Source of the DNA: Candidatus Sumerlaea chitinivorans
GTDB taxonomy: Bacteria; Sumerlaeota; Sumerlaeia; Sumerlaeales; Sumerlaeaceae
DNA: 64,000 nt
Assembly: GCA_003290465.1 (NCBI GenBank)
Contig: CP030759.1
Location: 1,827,144 to 1,891,143 of the forward strand
Reading direction: 5' to 3'
Made by a program: the position numbers and the translations under genes. The notes under the pieces are model-generated. The model searched no databases, was not told the origin of the DNA, and saw only the letters and a program-made list of their open reading frames with translations. Of this stretch, positions 28,095 to 37,595 are shown in pieces. Within the stretch, counting starts at the first letter, position 1. Every line of letters begins with the position of its first letter.

Positions 28095-30044
28095 TCACTG
28101 TCCTGCGGACTCATCAGCGGGTCGCGTCTCTCCCAATGCATTGAGTTTCTCACGCGCTTCACGATTCGAGGGGTCAAGGGTTAGCGCATGCTGAAACGCG
28201 GCTGCAGCTTCGCGCTTGCGTCCCACATCCGCCAAAAAGTTCCCATAAATAACCCAGACTGACGCATGGTGAGGGCGCGTGGCAATCGATTGCAAGAGCG
28301 TATCTTCACTTTCCTTAAGACGCCCCAGACGAAAGTAGCAGTAGGCGAGACCGACATAGGCGTGGGTTGCTTTTGGGTCCAAACGGATTGCCTCTTGGTA
28401 TTCGCGCATAGCGTCCTGGATCTTGCCGCTACGTGCGTAGTAGTCTCCCAGATGTGCATGGGGCTGCCCGTAAGTGGGGCGGATCTCGATCGCGCGCCGC
28501 AGGTGAGCCAAAGCGGCGGTGGTTTCCCCCTTCCATAGTAGAAGCACGCCCAAGTTCGAGTGCGCGCGCTCTTGACGTGGATCGAGCTCGATGGCGCGGC
28601 GGCATTCCTGAATCGCCTCCTCGCGGCGATCCTGTTTCATGTAAACGGCAGCAAGGTTCGCACGGGAAAGAGCAACATCGGGCACACTTTTCACAGCATT
28701 TTCCCAAAGAGTCTGGCTTGTTCGCCACACCAGCGTTTGGCGAAAAGAGAGAAAAGCAGCTACTGCTGACACACCAAGAGCAACAGCCATGGCAAACTTT
28801 CGGCGCGCAGGAGACGGTTGCGCAAACACGCGTGCAAGGACGGCGGCCACACCAAGCCCAGCCCCCAAGAGCGAGAGATAAGCGTAGCGATCCGCCACAG
28901 TAGAATGCTGCTGATAAACAAAGGGGACTAACCCGGAATTGGGAAGAAGAAATACCTCGAACATCAGAAAGGCAAAACCCACGACACCGCGTCGCCAGAG
29001 AGCCATGCCGGTTGCAATCACAAGCAGGGGCAAAGTAAACCAGACGAAAGGATCGTTTATCGCGACCAGCGGGGTCCGCCCGTAAACAGCAACCAAATCG
29101 ACGGGCCAAACGAGCTTTTTTAGATAAAACATGATTGCGTCGGCCGCGATAAAGGGTCTCGTCCAGAGCGGGGTGAGCTGTGCCCGCGCTTCAGGCGTCA
29201 GCTCTTGTGTCCGCGAGGTGAGCAATGTCCACACAAGCGCGAGGACAAACCAAGGTGCCGTGCGCCGTGCGATCTCGCGCCAGCCTGTTCGACGCCAGAA
29301 TTCCAAGAGCGCCAGCACCACTGGCAACACAACTACTGAAGGTTTCGCCAAGAGCGCGAGGAGGAATAGCGCAAGGCCGGCACATTCGCGTAAGAACGCG
29401 GCGCGCGGGGAGGCAGCGGCGGAGCTACGCGATTCTGTGTAGCGTAGATACCTTGCGAACGCCCACAGGGTGAAGAAGCCGGCAAGCAGATCTTTCCGGC
29501 CCGTTGCCCATGCTACCGCCTCCACCTGCAAGGGATGGAGAGCGAACACTGATGCTCCCAGTGCACACGCGACCACTCGTGATACGCCGGTATGTGCACG
29601 CAGGTCGGTCGAATCTGCTAACTTATCTAATAAATAGCAGATTAACCAAAACGCCAGTCCGACATTTGTGCAATGCAGTAGAACATTTATGGCGTGTGTG
29701 ATCGATGCCCGCGGAACTCCGCCGCCAAGCAACAAGTCTACAAAGTAGGAAGTATAAAAGAGGGGAACATAGAGGTTCTCGAAGGGGGCTTTCCAAAACT
29801 GCCAAAGTCCCCACCAAGTCGGAGGAATGAGAAGGGGGTTCTCGGTGAGATTGATGTTATCGTCCCAGTTCGTGAAATCATTGAAGAGAGTCGGCAAGAA
29901 CGTGATGGCCGTCACCGCGATTAAGAGCGCAGGGGCCAGAACGTGTGGGCTTGCCTTCAAGTGCTTGTGCGTGGGGCCCCCCACTTGCATTGCGAGATCC
30001 AGCGTTTTGACTTGTTGTGCTCGGCGTTTACGTCCCATTCTCAA
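28095..30044 (-). CDS. TMTC-like membrane protein with C-terminal TPR repeats
   Basis: A 649-residue protein with about ten to eleven transmembrane helices in the first 430 residues and a TPR array from about 450 to 640 (ALSRANLAAVYMKQDRREEAIQECRRAIELDP, then AHSNLGVLLLWKGETTAALAHLRRAIEI and repeats). The loop after the first helix, NDFTNWDDNINLTENPLL, has the paired acidic residues of GT-C enzymes. The whole layout is that of the TMTC family, protein O-mannosyltransferases in animals. Bacterial relatives are common but largely uncharacterised. It may glycosylate exported proteins. The start may be the GTG/ATG at 30044 or the ATG two codons later. Confidence 0.8.
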   Translation of the reverse strand: MRMGRKRRAQQVKTLDLAMQVGGPTHKHLKASPHVLAPALLIAVTAITFLPTLFNDFTNWDDNINLTENPLLIPPTWWGLWQFWKAPFENLYVPLFYTSYFVDLLLGGGVPRASITHAINVLLHCTNVGLAFWLICYLLDKLADSTDLRAHTGVSRVVACALGASVFALHPLQVEAVAWATGRKDLLAGFFTLWAFARYLRYTESRSSAAASPRAAFLRECAGLALFLLALLAKPSVVVLPVVLALLEFWRRTGWREIARRTAPWFVLALVWTLLTSRTQELTPEARAQLTPLWTRPFIAADAIMFYLKKLVWPVDLVAVYGRTPLVAINDPFVWFTLPLLVIATGMALWRRGVVGFAFLMFEVFLLPNSGLVPFVYQQHSTVADRYAYLSLLGAGLGVAAVLARVFAQPSPARRKFAMAVALGVSAVAAFLSFRQTLVWRTSQTLWENAVKSVPDVALSRANLAAVYMKQDRREEAIQECRRAIELDPRQERAHSNLGVLLLWKGETTAALAHLRRAIEIRPTYGQPHAHLGDYYARSGKIQDAMREYQEAIRLDPKATHAYVGLAYCYFRLGRLKESEDTLLQSIATRPHHASVWVIYGNFLADVGRKREAAAAFQHALTLDPSNREAREKLNALGETRPADESAGQ

Positions 30045-30375
30045 TTCGTTTACTCAGGAACGGGGCTTAGTTGCAAGCGATGCCTCAGCTTTTCTGGTCT
30101 GAGAGAAACCATGCGCATGCCATCGGTTCAAAGCTCAGCCCTCAGGACACTCGCTCCGAGCAACTCCGACGATTCTGCAAGAGCTTGGGTAGAGTGAGGG
30201 GCTTAGGCATGGGCACATTCCATTCGACCCTCCAAAAACAAACGGGCATACGCTCAAAAGCGTATGCCCGTTTCTCTCAAGCTATAGCGCAAAGCACCAG
30301 ACGCACAGCACCTCTAAGATGTGGATGCGCTATTCGCGCCGGCGCACCACAAGTAAAGGAACAAGCCTCCGTTCC
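30045..30375. other. Intergenic region between the TMTC-like gene and mdh
   Basis: About 330 nt. It holds the mdh terminator (30233-30273). The remaining sequence, including about 100 nt between the mdh stop and that hairpin, shows nothing I can identify. Confidence 0.6.
30233..30273 (-). terminator. Intrinsic terminator after mdh
   Basis: A perfect 15-bp stem, AAACGGGCATACGCT (30240-30254) with AGCGTATGCCCGTTT (30259-30273), has a 4-nt loop. On the minus strand it ends in TTTGTTTTTGG, so it terminates the mdh transcript about 100 nt past the stop codon. Confidence 0.92.
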
Positions 30376-31308
<933 letters not shown>

Positions 31309-31457
31309 TCAAAGGTCCTTTGCGTGATTTGACTTTGGTCTTGATAAAGCGGAAATCGAAATTTGCAAGCGCTGAGTACGCTTCACCTTGGAGTCTGCGC
31401 GGCAACTACGTTGGTTTGACGTTGCATGCGGGAGCGGTGTGCGCACACATACGAGGT

Positions 31458-32306
31458 ATGCAAACGGAGATTGGCCGCGAGGAACCCTATTTTGACGAAG
31501 GTGCGATGCGCGAAGCCTTGTGCGAGATTGGGCGACGCGTTTGGATGCGTGAATATGTGGCGTCCAACGACGGGAATTTCTCGGTCCGGCTAAGTTCCGA
31601 CCGCGTGCTGGCCACCCCAACGATGGTGAGCAAGGGATTCATGCGACCCGAGGAGCTGGCCATTGTGACTTTGGACGGGAACCAAGTGAGTGGCCCACGG
31701 CCGGTGACGAGCGAACTGAAAATGCATCTGGCAATTTACAGGGCGCGCCCGGATGTGCGGGCTGTGGTCCATGTGCACCCGCCCCATGCCACAGCTTTTG
31801 CGATTACGCGCCGCCCTCTTCCCAAATGCGTGCTGCCCGAAGTCGAAGTGCTGCTGGGGGAAATTCCAATGACTCCTTACGAGACCCCAGGGACACATGC
31901 CTTTGCCGAGGTGCTTCTCCCCTACGTGCGCGACCACAACGCATTTCTGCTCACCAATCATGGGGCAGTGACCGTTGGGCAGGATCCGTACGAAGCGTAT
32001 TATCGCATGGAAACACTCGATCAGTATTGCCGGATCTTGATTCTGGCTGCGCATATTGGGGATTGGCAACAATTGGACCACGAGCAAGTTGTCTCGTTGC
32101 TGAAAATCCGCGAGAAACTTGGCTACCGAGACCGGCGCTTGGAAGAGAAAGATCGACCATTATGTTCGCCGGAGGTCCCCCCACGCCGGGCCTCGCTGGA
32201 AGATACGGGGCGTAGTCTTGAGGGATGTGCAGGTCCAAGACACAAGCACGAAGAGCTAATCGCGGAAATCACGCGACGTGTGCTGGCAAGGCTTCGACAA
32301 GGATAA
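31458..32306 (+). CDS. Class II aldolase with a C-terminal targeting-like helix
   Basis: About 282 residues from the ATG at 31458. The class II aldolase/epimerase core (about 10-220) has SNDGNFSVRL, the catalytic Glu86 region, metal ligands His105 and His107 in HVHPPHA, and His168 in LTNHGAV. The family includes L-fuculose-phosphate and L-rhamnulose-phosphate aldolases. The core is followed by a linker of about 40 residues rich in Pro, Arg and Ser, and then a short amphipathic helix, HEELIAEITRRVLARLRQG. Such linker-plus-helix tails are how bacterial microcompartment enzymes are directed to the shell, including fucose/rhamnose compartments of the PVC group. No shell genes are in this window. 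It is followed after 36 nt by a sugar isomerase gene. Confidence 0.85.
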   Translation: MQTEIGREEPYFDEGAMREALCEIGRRVWMREYVASNDGNFSVRLSSDRVLATPTMVSKGFMRPEELAIVTLDGNQVSGPRPVTSELKMHLAIYRARPDVRAVVHVHPPHATAFAITRRPLPKCVLPEVEVLLGEIPMTPYETPGTHAFAEVLLPYVRDHNAFLLTNHGAVTVGQDPYEAYYRMETLDQYCRILILAAHIGDWQQLDHEQVVSLLKIREKLGYRDRRLEEKDRPLCSPEVPPRRASLEDTGRSLEGCAGPRHKHEELIAEITRRVLARLRQG

Positions 32307-32342
32307 CGATCTTATGACACCACAAAACAAGGACGCAAACCG

Positions 32343-33245
32343 ATGATCCACGAGACCCCACTACTCGACATTCGCATTGGCACACTCGTGCCGGGCGTAC
32401 GTGCGCCGGAATACATTCCGCAGATTCTACCTTATGGCTTCGAGAGTTTCAGTCTAACGTTTGGCCCAGCGGACTCAGGCGTGGATTTTGCGAAGCTGAG
32501 TGACGCAGTGAAGCGCGCGCTTGGAGACTCGGGTGCAGTAATTAGCTCTCTTGGTGTGTTTGGCAATCCGTTGGGCACAACAGAGGAAGATGCTCGTTTG
32601 CGTGAGCTCTTTGAGAGAGCGATCGACTCGGTGCATCTTTTTGGTGCGGACATCGTGGCTGGCTTTGCCGGCCGGGTGCGCGGAGCTTCCATCCCCGATT
32701 CCATTCCGCGTTTCAAAGAGGTCTTCGGTCCGTTGGCCAAACGCGCAGCGGACCAAGGGGTGCGCATTGCCTTTGAAAACTGCGCGATGGGGGGAAACTG
32801 GCAGACCGGCGACTGGAACATCGCCCATAATCCAGATGCTTGGGAACTGATGTTTGACGCTCTCCCCGACAACAATCTGGGATTGGAGTGGGAACCCTGC
32901 CACCAGCTTGTCCAACTCATCGAGCCAGTTGCGCAATTACGCAAGTGGGTAAGAAAGGTTTTTCATCTGCACGGCAAAGATGCTACGATTCGTTGGGATG
33001 TTGTGCGCACCCACGGAATTCAGGGCGCCGTGCCGTGGTGCTTCCATCGAACGCCGGGGTTTGGCGATACCAACTGGAGCGACATCATCAGTGAACTGCG
33101 AATGGGTGGTTTCCGGGGCTCCATTGATATCGAAGGTTGGCACGACCCTGTCTATCGAGACGATTTGGAAATGACCGGGCAAGTGCGCGCCCTGCGCTAC
33201 TTGAAGGAATGTCGCGGCGGGGAGTTCGTCCCAAATCCGAAATAG
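32343..33245 (+). CDS. Sugar phosphate isomerase/epimerase (AP endonuclease 2-type TIM barrel)
   Basis: A 300-residue TIM-barrel protein of the xylose-isomerase-like (AP_endonuc_2) superfamily. It has metal-site glutamate and histidine patterns in FENCAMGGNWQTGDWN, LGLEWEPCHQLVQ, VFHLHGKDA and GSIDIEGWHDP. The superfamily covers sugar isomerases, 2-keto-myo-inositol dehydratase and related enzymes that bind divalent metal. It is 36 nt downstream of the class II aldolase, so probably in the same transcript and in the same sugar pathway (inference). The substrate is not deducible. Confidence 0.85.
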   Translation: MIHETPLLDIRIGTLVPGVRAPEYIPQILPYGFESFSLTFGPADSGVDFAKLSDAVKRALGDSGAVISSLGVFGNPLGTTEEDARLRELFERAIDSVHLFGADIVAGFAGRVRGASIPDSIPRFKEVFGPLAKRAADQGVRIAFENCAMGGNWQTGDWNIAHNPDAWELMFDALPDNNLGLEWEPCHQLVQLIEPVAQLRKWVRKVFHLHGKDATIRWDVVRTHGIQGAVPWCFHRTPGFGDTNWSDIISELRMGGFRGSIDIEGWHDPVYRDDLEMTGQVRALRYLKECRGGEFVPNPK

Positions 33246-33610
33246 CCGTTACGCTAACACAAGCTCAATCCTCGGCGGGATGGCGTGTGTGCCTCGAGCT
33301 TTCCGCTGCCCCGCCGATGCTACCCAGCAAAGCGTTGCGGGATGAACCTACATTTGGAAAAACGCCCTGCCCGAGGCTTGCCGGCATAGTTTTCAGATTC
33401 CCAAGAAGGGATGCGCGGTTGCGCACTTCGCAACGCCATTTCTCATTTCAAGGTGCAGAGGCGTTAGATGTTACTCCGCCACGCAAGACGGAGCCGGTGG
33501 GCCGATACAAGCAGGAGGACAAAGATTATTTCCCAACACCCACGAGCCCTTATTCCCGTGCCGTCCCTCCTCTAATCCAACGCAGAAGGCCTCGGCTGAA
33601 GTCGCGCGAC
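33246..33610. other. Convergent intergenic region between two sugar isomerase-type genes
   Basis: About 365 nt without a credible gene; an open frame crosses it but has no ribosome binding site or homology. An 8-bp inverted repeat, TCGGCGGG (33272-33279) with CCCGCCGA (33310-33317), lies 30 nt after the upstream stop and has no T-tract. Nothing else recognised. Confidence 0.5.
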
Positions 33611-34612
33611 CTACTCGTTGGAGAAGGCTGCATCAAATTTCTGGGCGGAGGGTGGAAAATCCAATCGGCGAACAAAAGCACAGGCTTCGCGCGCGCCGTG
33701 GAAGCGGTCCATTCCCGCATCCTCCCACTCCACCGATAGTGGGCCAGTGTAGTGGATTTCGTGCAGAGCGCGGATGATGGCTTCGAAATCAATGCGTCCG
33801 CGGCCAAGCGAACGAAAATCCCAGTAGCGACGCGGGTCGCCGAAATCCAAGTGGCCGCCGAAAACCCCGCTCAACGCCGGGGCAGGGGCCCACGTCACAT
33901 CTTTCATGTGCACGTGAAAGATCCGCTGATGAAAGCGTCGCAGGAACTCGATGTAGTCGACACCTTGATAGGCGAGATGGCTGGGATCAAAATTGAAGCC
34001 GAACGCTGGATGATAGTCCAAAACATCAAGCGCTCGTTGCGCCGTTACGATATCAAACGCGATCTCCGTCGGGTGGACCTCCAGAGCAAAACGCACATCA
34101 TATTTCTGAAACTCATCGAGGACCGGTCGCCAACGACGAGCGAAGTCTTCAAACCCGGCGTCAATCATATCTTTCGGAACCGGCGGAAACGAGTAGAGGT
34201 AGCGCCAGATGCTGCTCCCTGTGAAGCCGTTGACAACCTTGACGCCGAGACGAGCCGCCGCTTGGGCCGTCCGCATCATCTCTTGGGCAGCACGTTGGCG
34301 AACTCCCTCGGGATTTCCGTCGCCCCAGACATGCTGCGGAAGAATAGCGCGGTGCCGAGCATCAATGTCATCGCAGACCGCCTGTCCGACGAGATGGTTG
34401 GAAATCGCAAAGACGCGAAGCCCATAGCTGTCGAGAAGCTGGATCTTGCGTTCGCAATACGTATCGTCCGCCACGGCCTGCCATACGTCGAAATGGTCGC
34501 CCCAACAGGCGAGTTCGAGCCCATCGTAGCCCATTTCCTTTGCGTGGCGGCAGAGCTCCTCGAGTGGGAGATCCGCCCATTGGCCCGTAAACAAGGTCAC
34601 TGGATGTGTCAT
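33611..34612 (-). CDS. Sugar phosphate isomerase/epimerase, paired with an oxidoreductase
   Basis: A 333-residue TIM-barrel protein of the AP_endonuc_2 superfamily, different from the protein encoded at 32.3 kb. Motifs are [62 protein letters not shown] and [12 protein letters not shown], containing the Glu, Asp, His and Glu metal ligands of the fold. Its ATG overlaps the stop of the upstream Gfo/Idh/MocA gene (ATGA, 34609-34612), so the two are co-translated. Such pairs are common in inositol or unusual-sugar catabolism. Substrate unknown. Confidence 0.88.
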   Translation of the reverse strand: MTHPVTLFTGQWADLPLEELCRHAKEMGYDGLELACWGDHFDVWQAVADDTYCERKIQLLDSYGLRVFAISNHLVGQAVCDDIDARHRAILPQHVWGDGNPEGVRQRAAQEMMRTAQAAARLGVKVVNGFTGSSIWRYLYSFPPVPKDMIDAGFEDFARRWRPVLDEFQKYDVRFALEVHPTEIAFDIVTAQRALDVLDYHPAFGFNFDPSHLAYQGVDYIEFLRRFHQRIFHVHMKDVTWAPAPALSGVFGGHLDFGDPRRYWDFRSLGRGRIDFEAIIRALHEIHYTGPLSVEWEDAGMDRFHGAREACAFVRRLDFPPSAQKFDAAFSNE

Positions 34613-35805
34613 GGGTTTGCCTCCTCAGAGCGTAGATCGGCAACGGGGACCCATTTGGCTGCGTCGGACTTTGCGCTGCGGATGACTGCTTCCACAAATG
34701 CGACACCGCGGGCTCCTTCCTCGACTGTCGGATAGTCGAGACGTTGGGGGTCAGGCACCGATTCTCCAGCCCTGCACGCCAATGCTTGAGTGAATCCCCG
34801 ATAGACGTTTGCAAAAGCTTCGATAAACCCCTCAGGATGGCCCAAAGGAAGTCGGCACGCCGCACGAGCAGCTGGAGCTAAGTCGGCATGCGAATTGACT
34901 CCAGCCCGCACAATTTCGCGCGGGCGGTTGGGCCACTTTAGGATCAGCGTATTCGGCTCTTCTTGGTGCCATTCGAGTCCGCCTTCAGTCCCATAAACAC
35001 GAATGCTTAAGCCGTTTTCCTCATCGATGCAAACCTGACTGGCATGAAGAATGCCTCGAGCTCCTTCGGAGAATCGCAGGAGGACGCTTGCGTCGTCGTC
35101 CAAGACCCGGCCCTCAACAAACGAAGTCAGATCCGCACACACATGCGTGATACGCTGTCCTGTGACGTATTCGGCAAGGTGGGCAGCGTGAGTCCCAATA
35201 TCTCCAATTGCGCCGCCGAGTCCGGCGAACTCTGGGTTGGTACGCCACGAGGCCTGCTTTTGGCCCTCGCGCTCAATTGGCCGCGCGAGCCAGCCTTGGG
35301 GGTACTCGACGACGACTTTTCGGACCCTACCGAGCTTGCCGCTGAGAACAAGCCAGCGGGCGTGCTTCACAAGCGGATAACCCGAGTAATTGTAGGTTAC
35401 GCAAAAAGGTAGCTTCGTTTGCCGCGCGAGAGCGAACAATTTGCGCGCTTCGTCCAGTGTCCGGCACAATGGCTTATCGCAGACGACTGGAAACCCCGCC
35501 TGTAACGCGGCTTCTGCAATTGGAAAGTGAAGATGATTTGGCGTGACGATTGAGACGAAGTCCATGCGCACAGTGGGCGGCAGAAGGAGTTCGCGGACAA
35601 ACATTTCTTCCCACGACCGGTAGCTGCGCTCGGGCAACACGCCGAGCGCGAGACCACTTTCACGGCTTCGGTGCGGATCCGAACTGAAGGCGCCACAGAC
35701 GAGCTCAATCGCGCTGTCAAGCTGGGCAGCCATTCGGTGGACTGCTCCAATGAAAGCGCCAATCCCCCCACCGACCATACCCATTCGCCATTTTCGCGGT
35801 TTCAC
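34609..35805 (-). CDS. Gfo/Idh/MocA family NAD(P)-dependent oxidoreductase
   Basis: A 398-residue oxidoreductase. The N-terminal Rossmann domain begins [27 protein letters not shown], and the middle segment [31 protein letters not shown] has the EKP-type motif (here DKP) with the conserved lysine. The C-terminal domain has [19 protein letters not shown] with the catalytic GDxGxH pattern. Members oxidise or isomerise sugars and inositols. It is coupled by a 4-nt overlap to the following isomerase gene. A clear ribosome binding site was not seen at 35805, but the start gives the expected N-terminus. Confidence 0.92.
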   Translation of the reverse strand: MKPRKWRMGMVGGGIGAFIGAVHRMAAQLDSAIELVCGAFSSDPHRSRESGLALGVLPERSYRSWEEMFVRELLLPPTVRMDFVSIVTPNHLHFPIAEAALQAGFPVVCDKPLCRTLDEARKLFALARQTKLPFCVTYNYSGYPLVKHARWLVLSGKLGRVRKVVVEYPQGWLARPIEREGQKQASWRTNPEFAGLGGAIGDIGTHAAHLAEYVTGQRITHVCADLTSFVEGRVLDDDASVLLRFSEGARGILHASQVCIDEENGLSIRVYGTEGGLEWHQEEPNTLILKWPNRPREIVRAGVNSHADLAPAARAACRLPLGHPEGFIEAFANVYRGFTQALACRAGESVPDPQRLDYPTVEEGARGVAFVEAVIRSAKSDAAKWVPVADLRSEEANP

Positions 35806-35984
35806 GTGCGCATGCTCCTTCGTTTGCGCCAGCCACAGCTGAGTTCACTTTCTTTTGCCATACGCGAACCGCAAAAAGCAACGAAACTTTCTCACTTATG
35901 CGCTCGAGCATGAGCTGAGACAGAAGCCGAAGAAAGACTCCTCGCGCGTCAAGCCTTCCCGGTTTAATGTGAGCGGGGACACGC

Positions 35985-37136
35985 TTACTTTAGCTTTTCG
36001 ATTTCGTCCTTTAGGGTTTCATACTTAAAAACAGCAATGGCCGGGAAGCCGGCGTTCCGCGCGAGCTCAAGCTGCTGGAGGTAGGGCGGGTGAGGACTTG
36101 AGAACCTGCCGACCGCGAGGCCCGGAATACAAGCTGTTGGTTTTCCGACGTGCACCTCGCGAACTTCAGCGAGCTCCTCTTTCAAGCCTTCCAAACTCGG
36201 GCTGTAGCACATTGGGGTGGACAGGTCGAGAAGTCCGCGCTCGACCCACACATACCAATTTTGGCACTTGGGGTTCGAGCCGCGTTCCTTCTTGTAACCG
36301 GGAAAATACGCAGCCGAGACAAGGATACGACGTCCAGAGCGGGCTGAGTTAAAACGAATCCGACTACTCAATTCTTCCACGGTCTCGGTGACCATGCGCT
36401 CGCGAAACTCCACCCACCGCATCCAAGGTGAATTGGGTGTGAGATCCTTGGTGATCGTGCGTGCGTCGAGGCCGGTCTCGTTGCGGAAGCGCTCAACAGC
36501 CACTGGGTTGTAACCTGAATCAGGAACCGTGAACGGATAACGAATATAGTCGATATTAATTCCCACGATGTCGCGCTCACAGAGCTCATCCACAAGCTTG
36601 CCAAGCGCAGCACGTACCTCGCGCACGGCTGGGCTGGCAAAAACGTAGTCACGTTCGCCTGATTGGGGGAGTTGCCCGTCGAGCGTTTGTTCGATCCAGT
36701 GGGGGTGCTGGGCTAAGAGCGAGCCACTGGTGAGGTTTGCTCTGAGCCCCCAGAAGAAAGTGTGAATCCACGCGTGGACACGGATATTATGCCGAGCGCC
36801 AGCTTCACAAATGATCTTTAGCCAGTCTTTGCCGTCGTTCGTTTTCGGCGGAAACACTTTTGACGGATAGATCGTTTGCCCTCCCCAGAACGACTCGACC
36901 ATGACATTGCGGTAGCCCCACCGCTGGAGATCTACCATCATTTGCTCGATAGCCTTCTCATCGAGAGTGGGCCTCCACCAAACTATATTCCCAATTTCCT
37001 CGGCGCGAACGGGCCCAACCAAGGGGAAAGCCGAACTGGACGAACTCGTGGATGTGGTGACTTCAACTCCAACGGCAAAGGAGTGAACCGATATAAAAAC
37101 CGAAAGTAAGACGATCGAAAGAATTCGCTGCGGCAT
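35985..37136 (-). CDS. Secreted glycoside hydrolase-like protein (GHL10 type)
   Basis: A 383-residue protein with an N-terminal signal peptide (MPQRILSIVLLSVFISVHSFAVG). The mature TIM-barrel portion matches the GHL10 family (YngK-like, formerly DUF187). Supporting segments are NIVWWRPTLDEKAIEQMMVDLQRWGYRNVMVESFWGGQTIYPS, NIRVHAWIHTFFWGLRANL, YVFASPAVREVRAALGKLVDELCERDIVGINIDYIRYPF and LLDLSTPMCYSPSLEGLK. The glycan target is not known. The gene is 180 nt downstream of the Gfo/Idh gene on the same strand and could share its transcript, though the gap makes this unsure. Confidence 0.85.
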   Translation of the reverse strand: MPQRILSIVLLSVFISVHSFAVGVEVTTSTSSSSSAFPLVGPVRAEEIGNIVWWRPTLDEKAIEQMMVDLQRWGYRNVMVESFWGGQTIYPSKVFPPKTNDGKDWLKIICEAGARHNIRVHAWIHTFFWGLRANLTSGSLLAQHPHWIEQTLDGQLPQSGERDYVFASPAVREVRAALGKLVDELCERDIVGINIDYIRYPFTVPDSGYNPVAVERFRNETGLDARTITKDLTPNSPWMRWVEFRERMVTETVEELSSRIRFNSARSGRRILVSAAYFPGYKKERGSNPKCQNWYVWVERGLLDLSTPMCYSPSLEGLKEELAEVREVHVGKPTACIPGLAVGRFSSPHPPYLQQLELARNAGFPAIAVFKYETLKDEIEKLK

Positions 37137-37506
37137 TTATTATCCTCTTATCTCAAATTGTGAAAAATTGCTGGAAACGACCTGCCGGGAAATCAAGCAA
37201 AACGCGCAGGGGTTCGTGCCCAAGTTCGTCCGCTTTTGAGGCAACTGAGAGTGCAACGCAATCGATGAGACCGACAGTGGATTCTGACTTTTTACGCTTG
37301 GTCTTGGCTCAAGAAAGACACTCGGTCTTCGTCGAATTTACGTTTTCCTCGCTGAGAAACCCGTTGCACTTGCCTTATCGCTGGGGACCACAGGGAGGTA
37401 GAGGAACCTTTACGATCTTAGGAAATTCATGCTAGCATCCCAGTCATGAGAAAAAGCAGTTGTCCAAGTGCGTGCTAATACCGAGCTGCCGAAGTTGTGC
37501 CACTTC

Positions 37507-37544
37507 TTTTCCGCGCGCGAGTGAAGTCTCCACCGCGCGGAAAA
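37507..37544. promoter_or_regulatory. Inverted repeat upstream of the mqnC -10 box
   Basis: TTTTCCGCGCG (37507-37517) and CGCGCGGAAAA (37534-37544) are a perfect 11-bp inverted repeat with a 16-nt spacer. The right arm ends just before the expected -35 position of the promoter below, so it may be an operator; no T-tract follows, so it is not a terminator. Confidence 0.5.
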
Positions 37545-37567
37545 TGAATGCGCATCCAAGGGCTTTC

Positions 37568-37573
37568 TATAAT
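37568..37573 (+). promoter_or_regulatory. -10 element of the mqnC promoter
   Basis: A perfect TATAAT lies 23 nt before the chosen mqnC ATG. The -35 region (around 37545-37550, TGAATG) is poor, which would suit a promoter needing an activator bound at the neighbouring inverted repeat. Confidence 0.4.
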
Positions 37574-37595
37574 AACGCAAGGCGAGCAACTGGCA

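Larger units (their letters stand above)
37137..37595. other. Divergent intergenic region upstream of mqnC
   Basis: About 460 nt between the divergent GHL10-type gene and mqnC. It has an 11-bp inverted repeat and a TATAAT box near the mqnC end, given separately. Nothing else stood out; short frames here lack ribosome binding sites. Confidence 0.55.

Noticed and set aside
33137-33739. Possible 200-residue gene in the convergent gap
   Set aside because: It overlaps the ends of both neighbouring genes, has no ribosome binding site and reads as low-information sequence.
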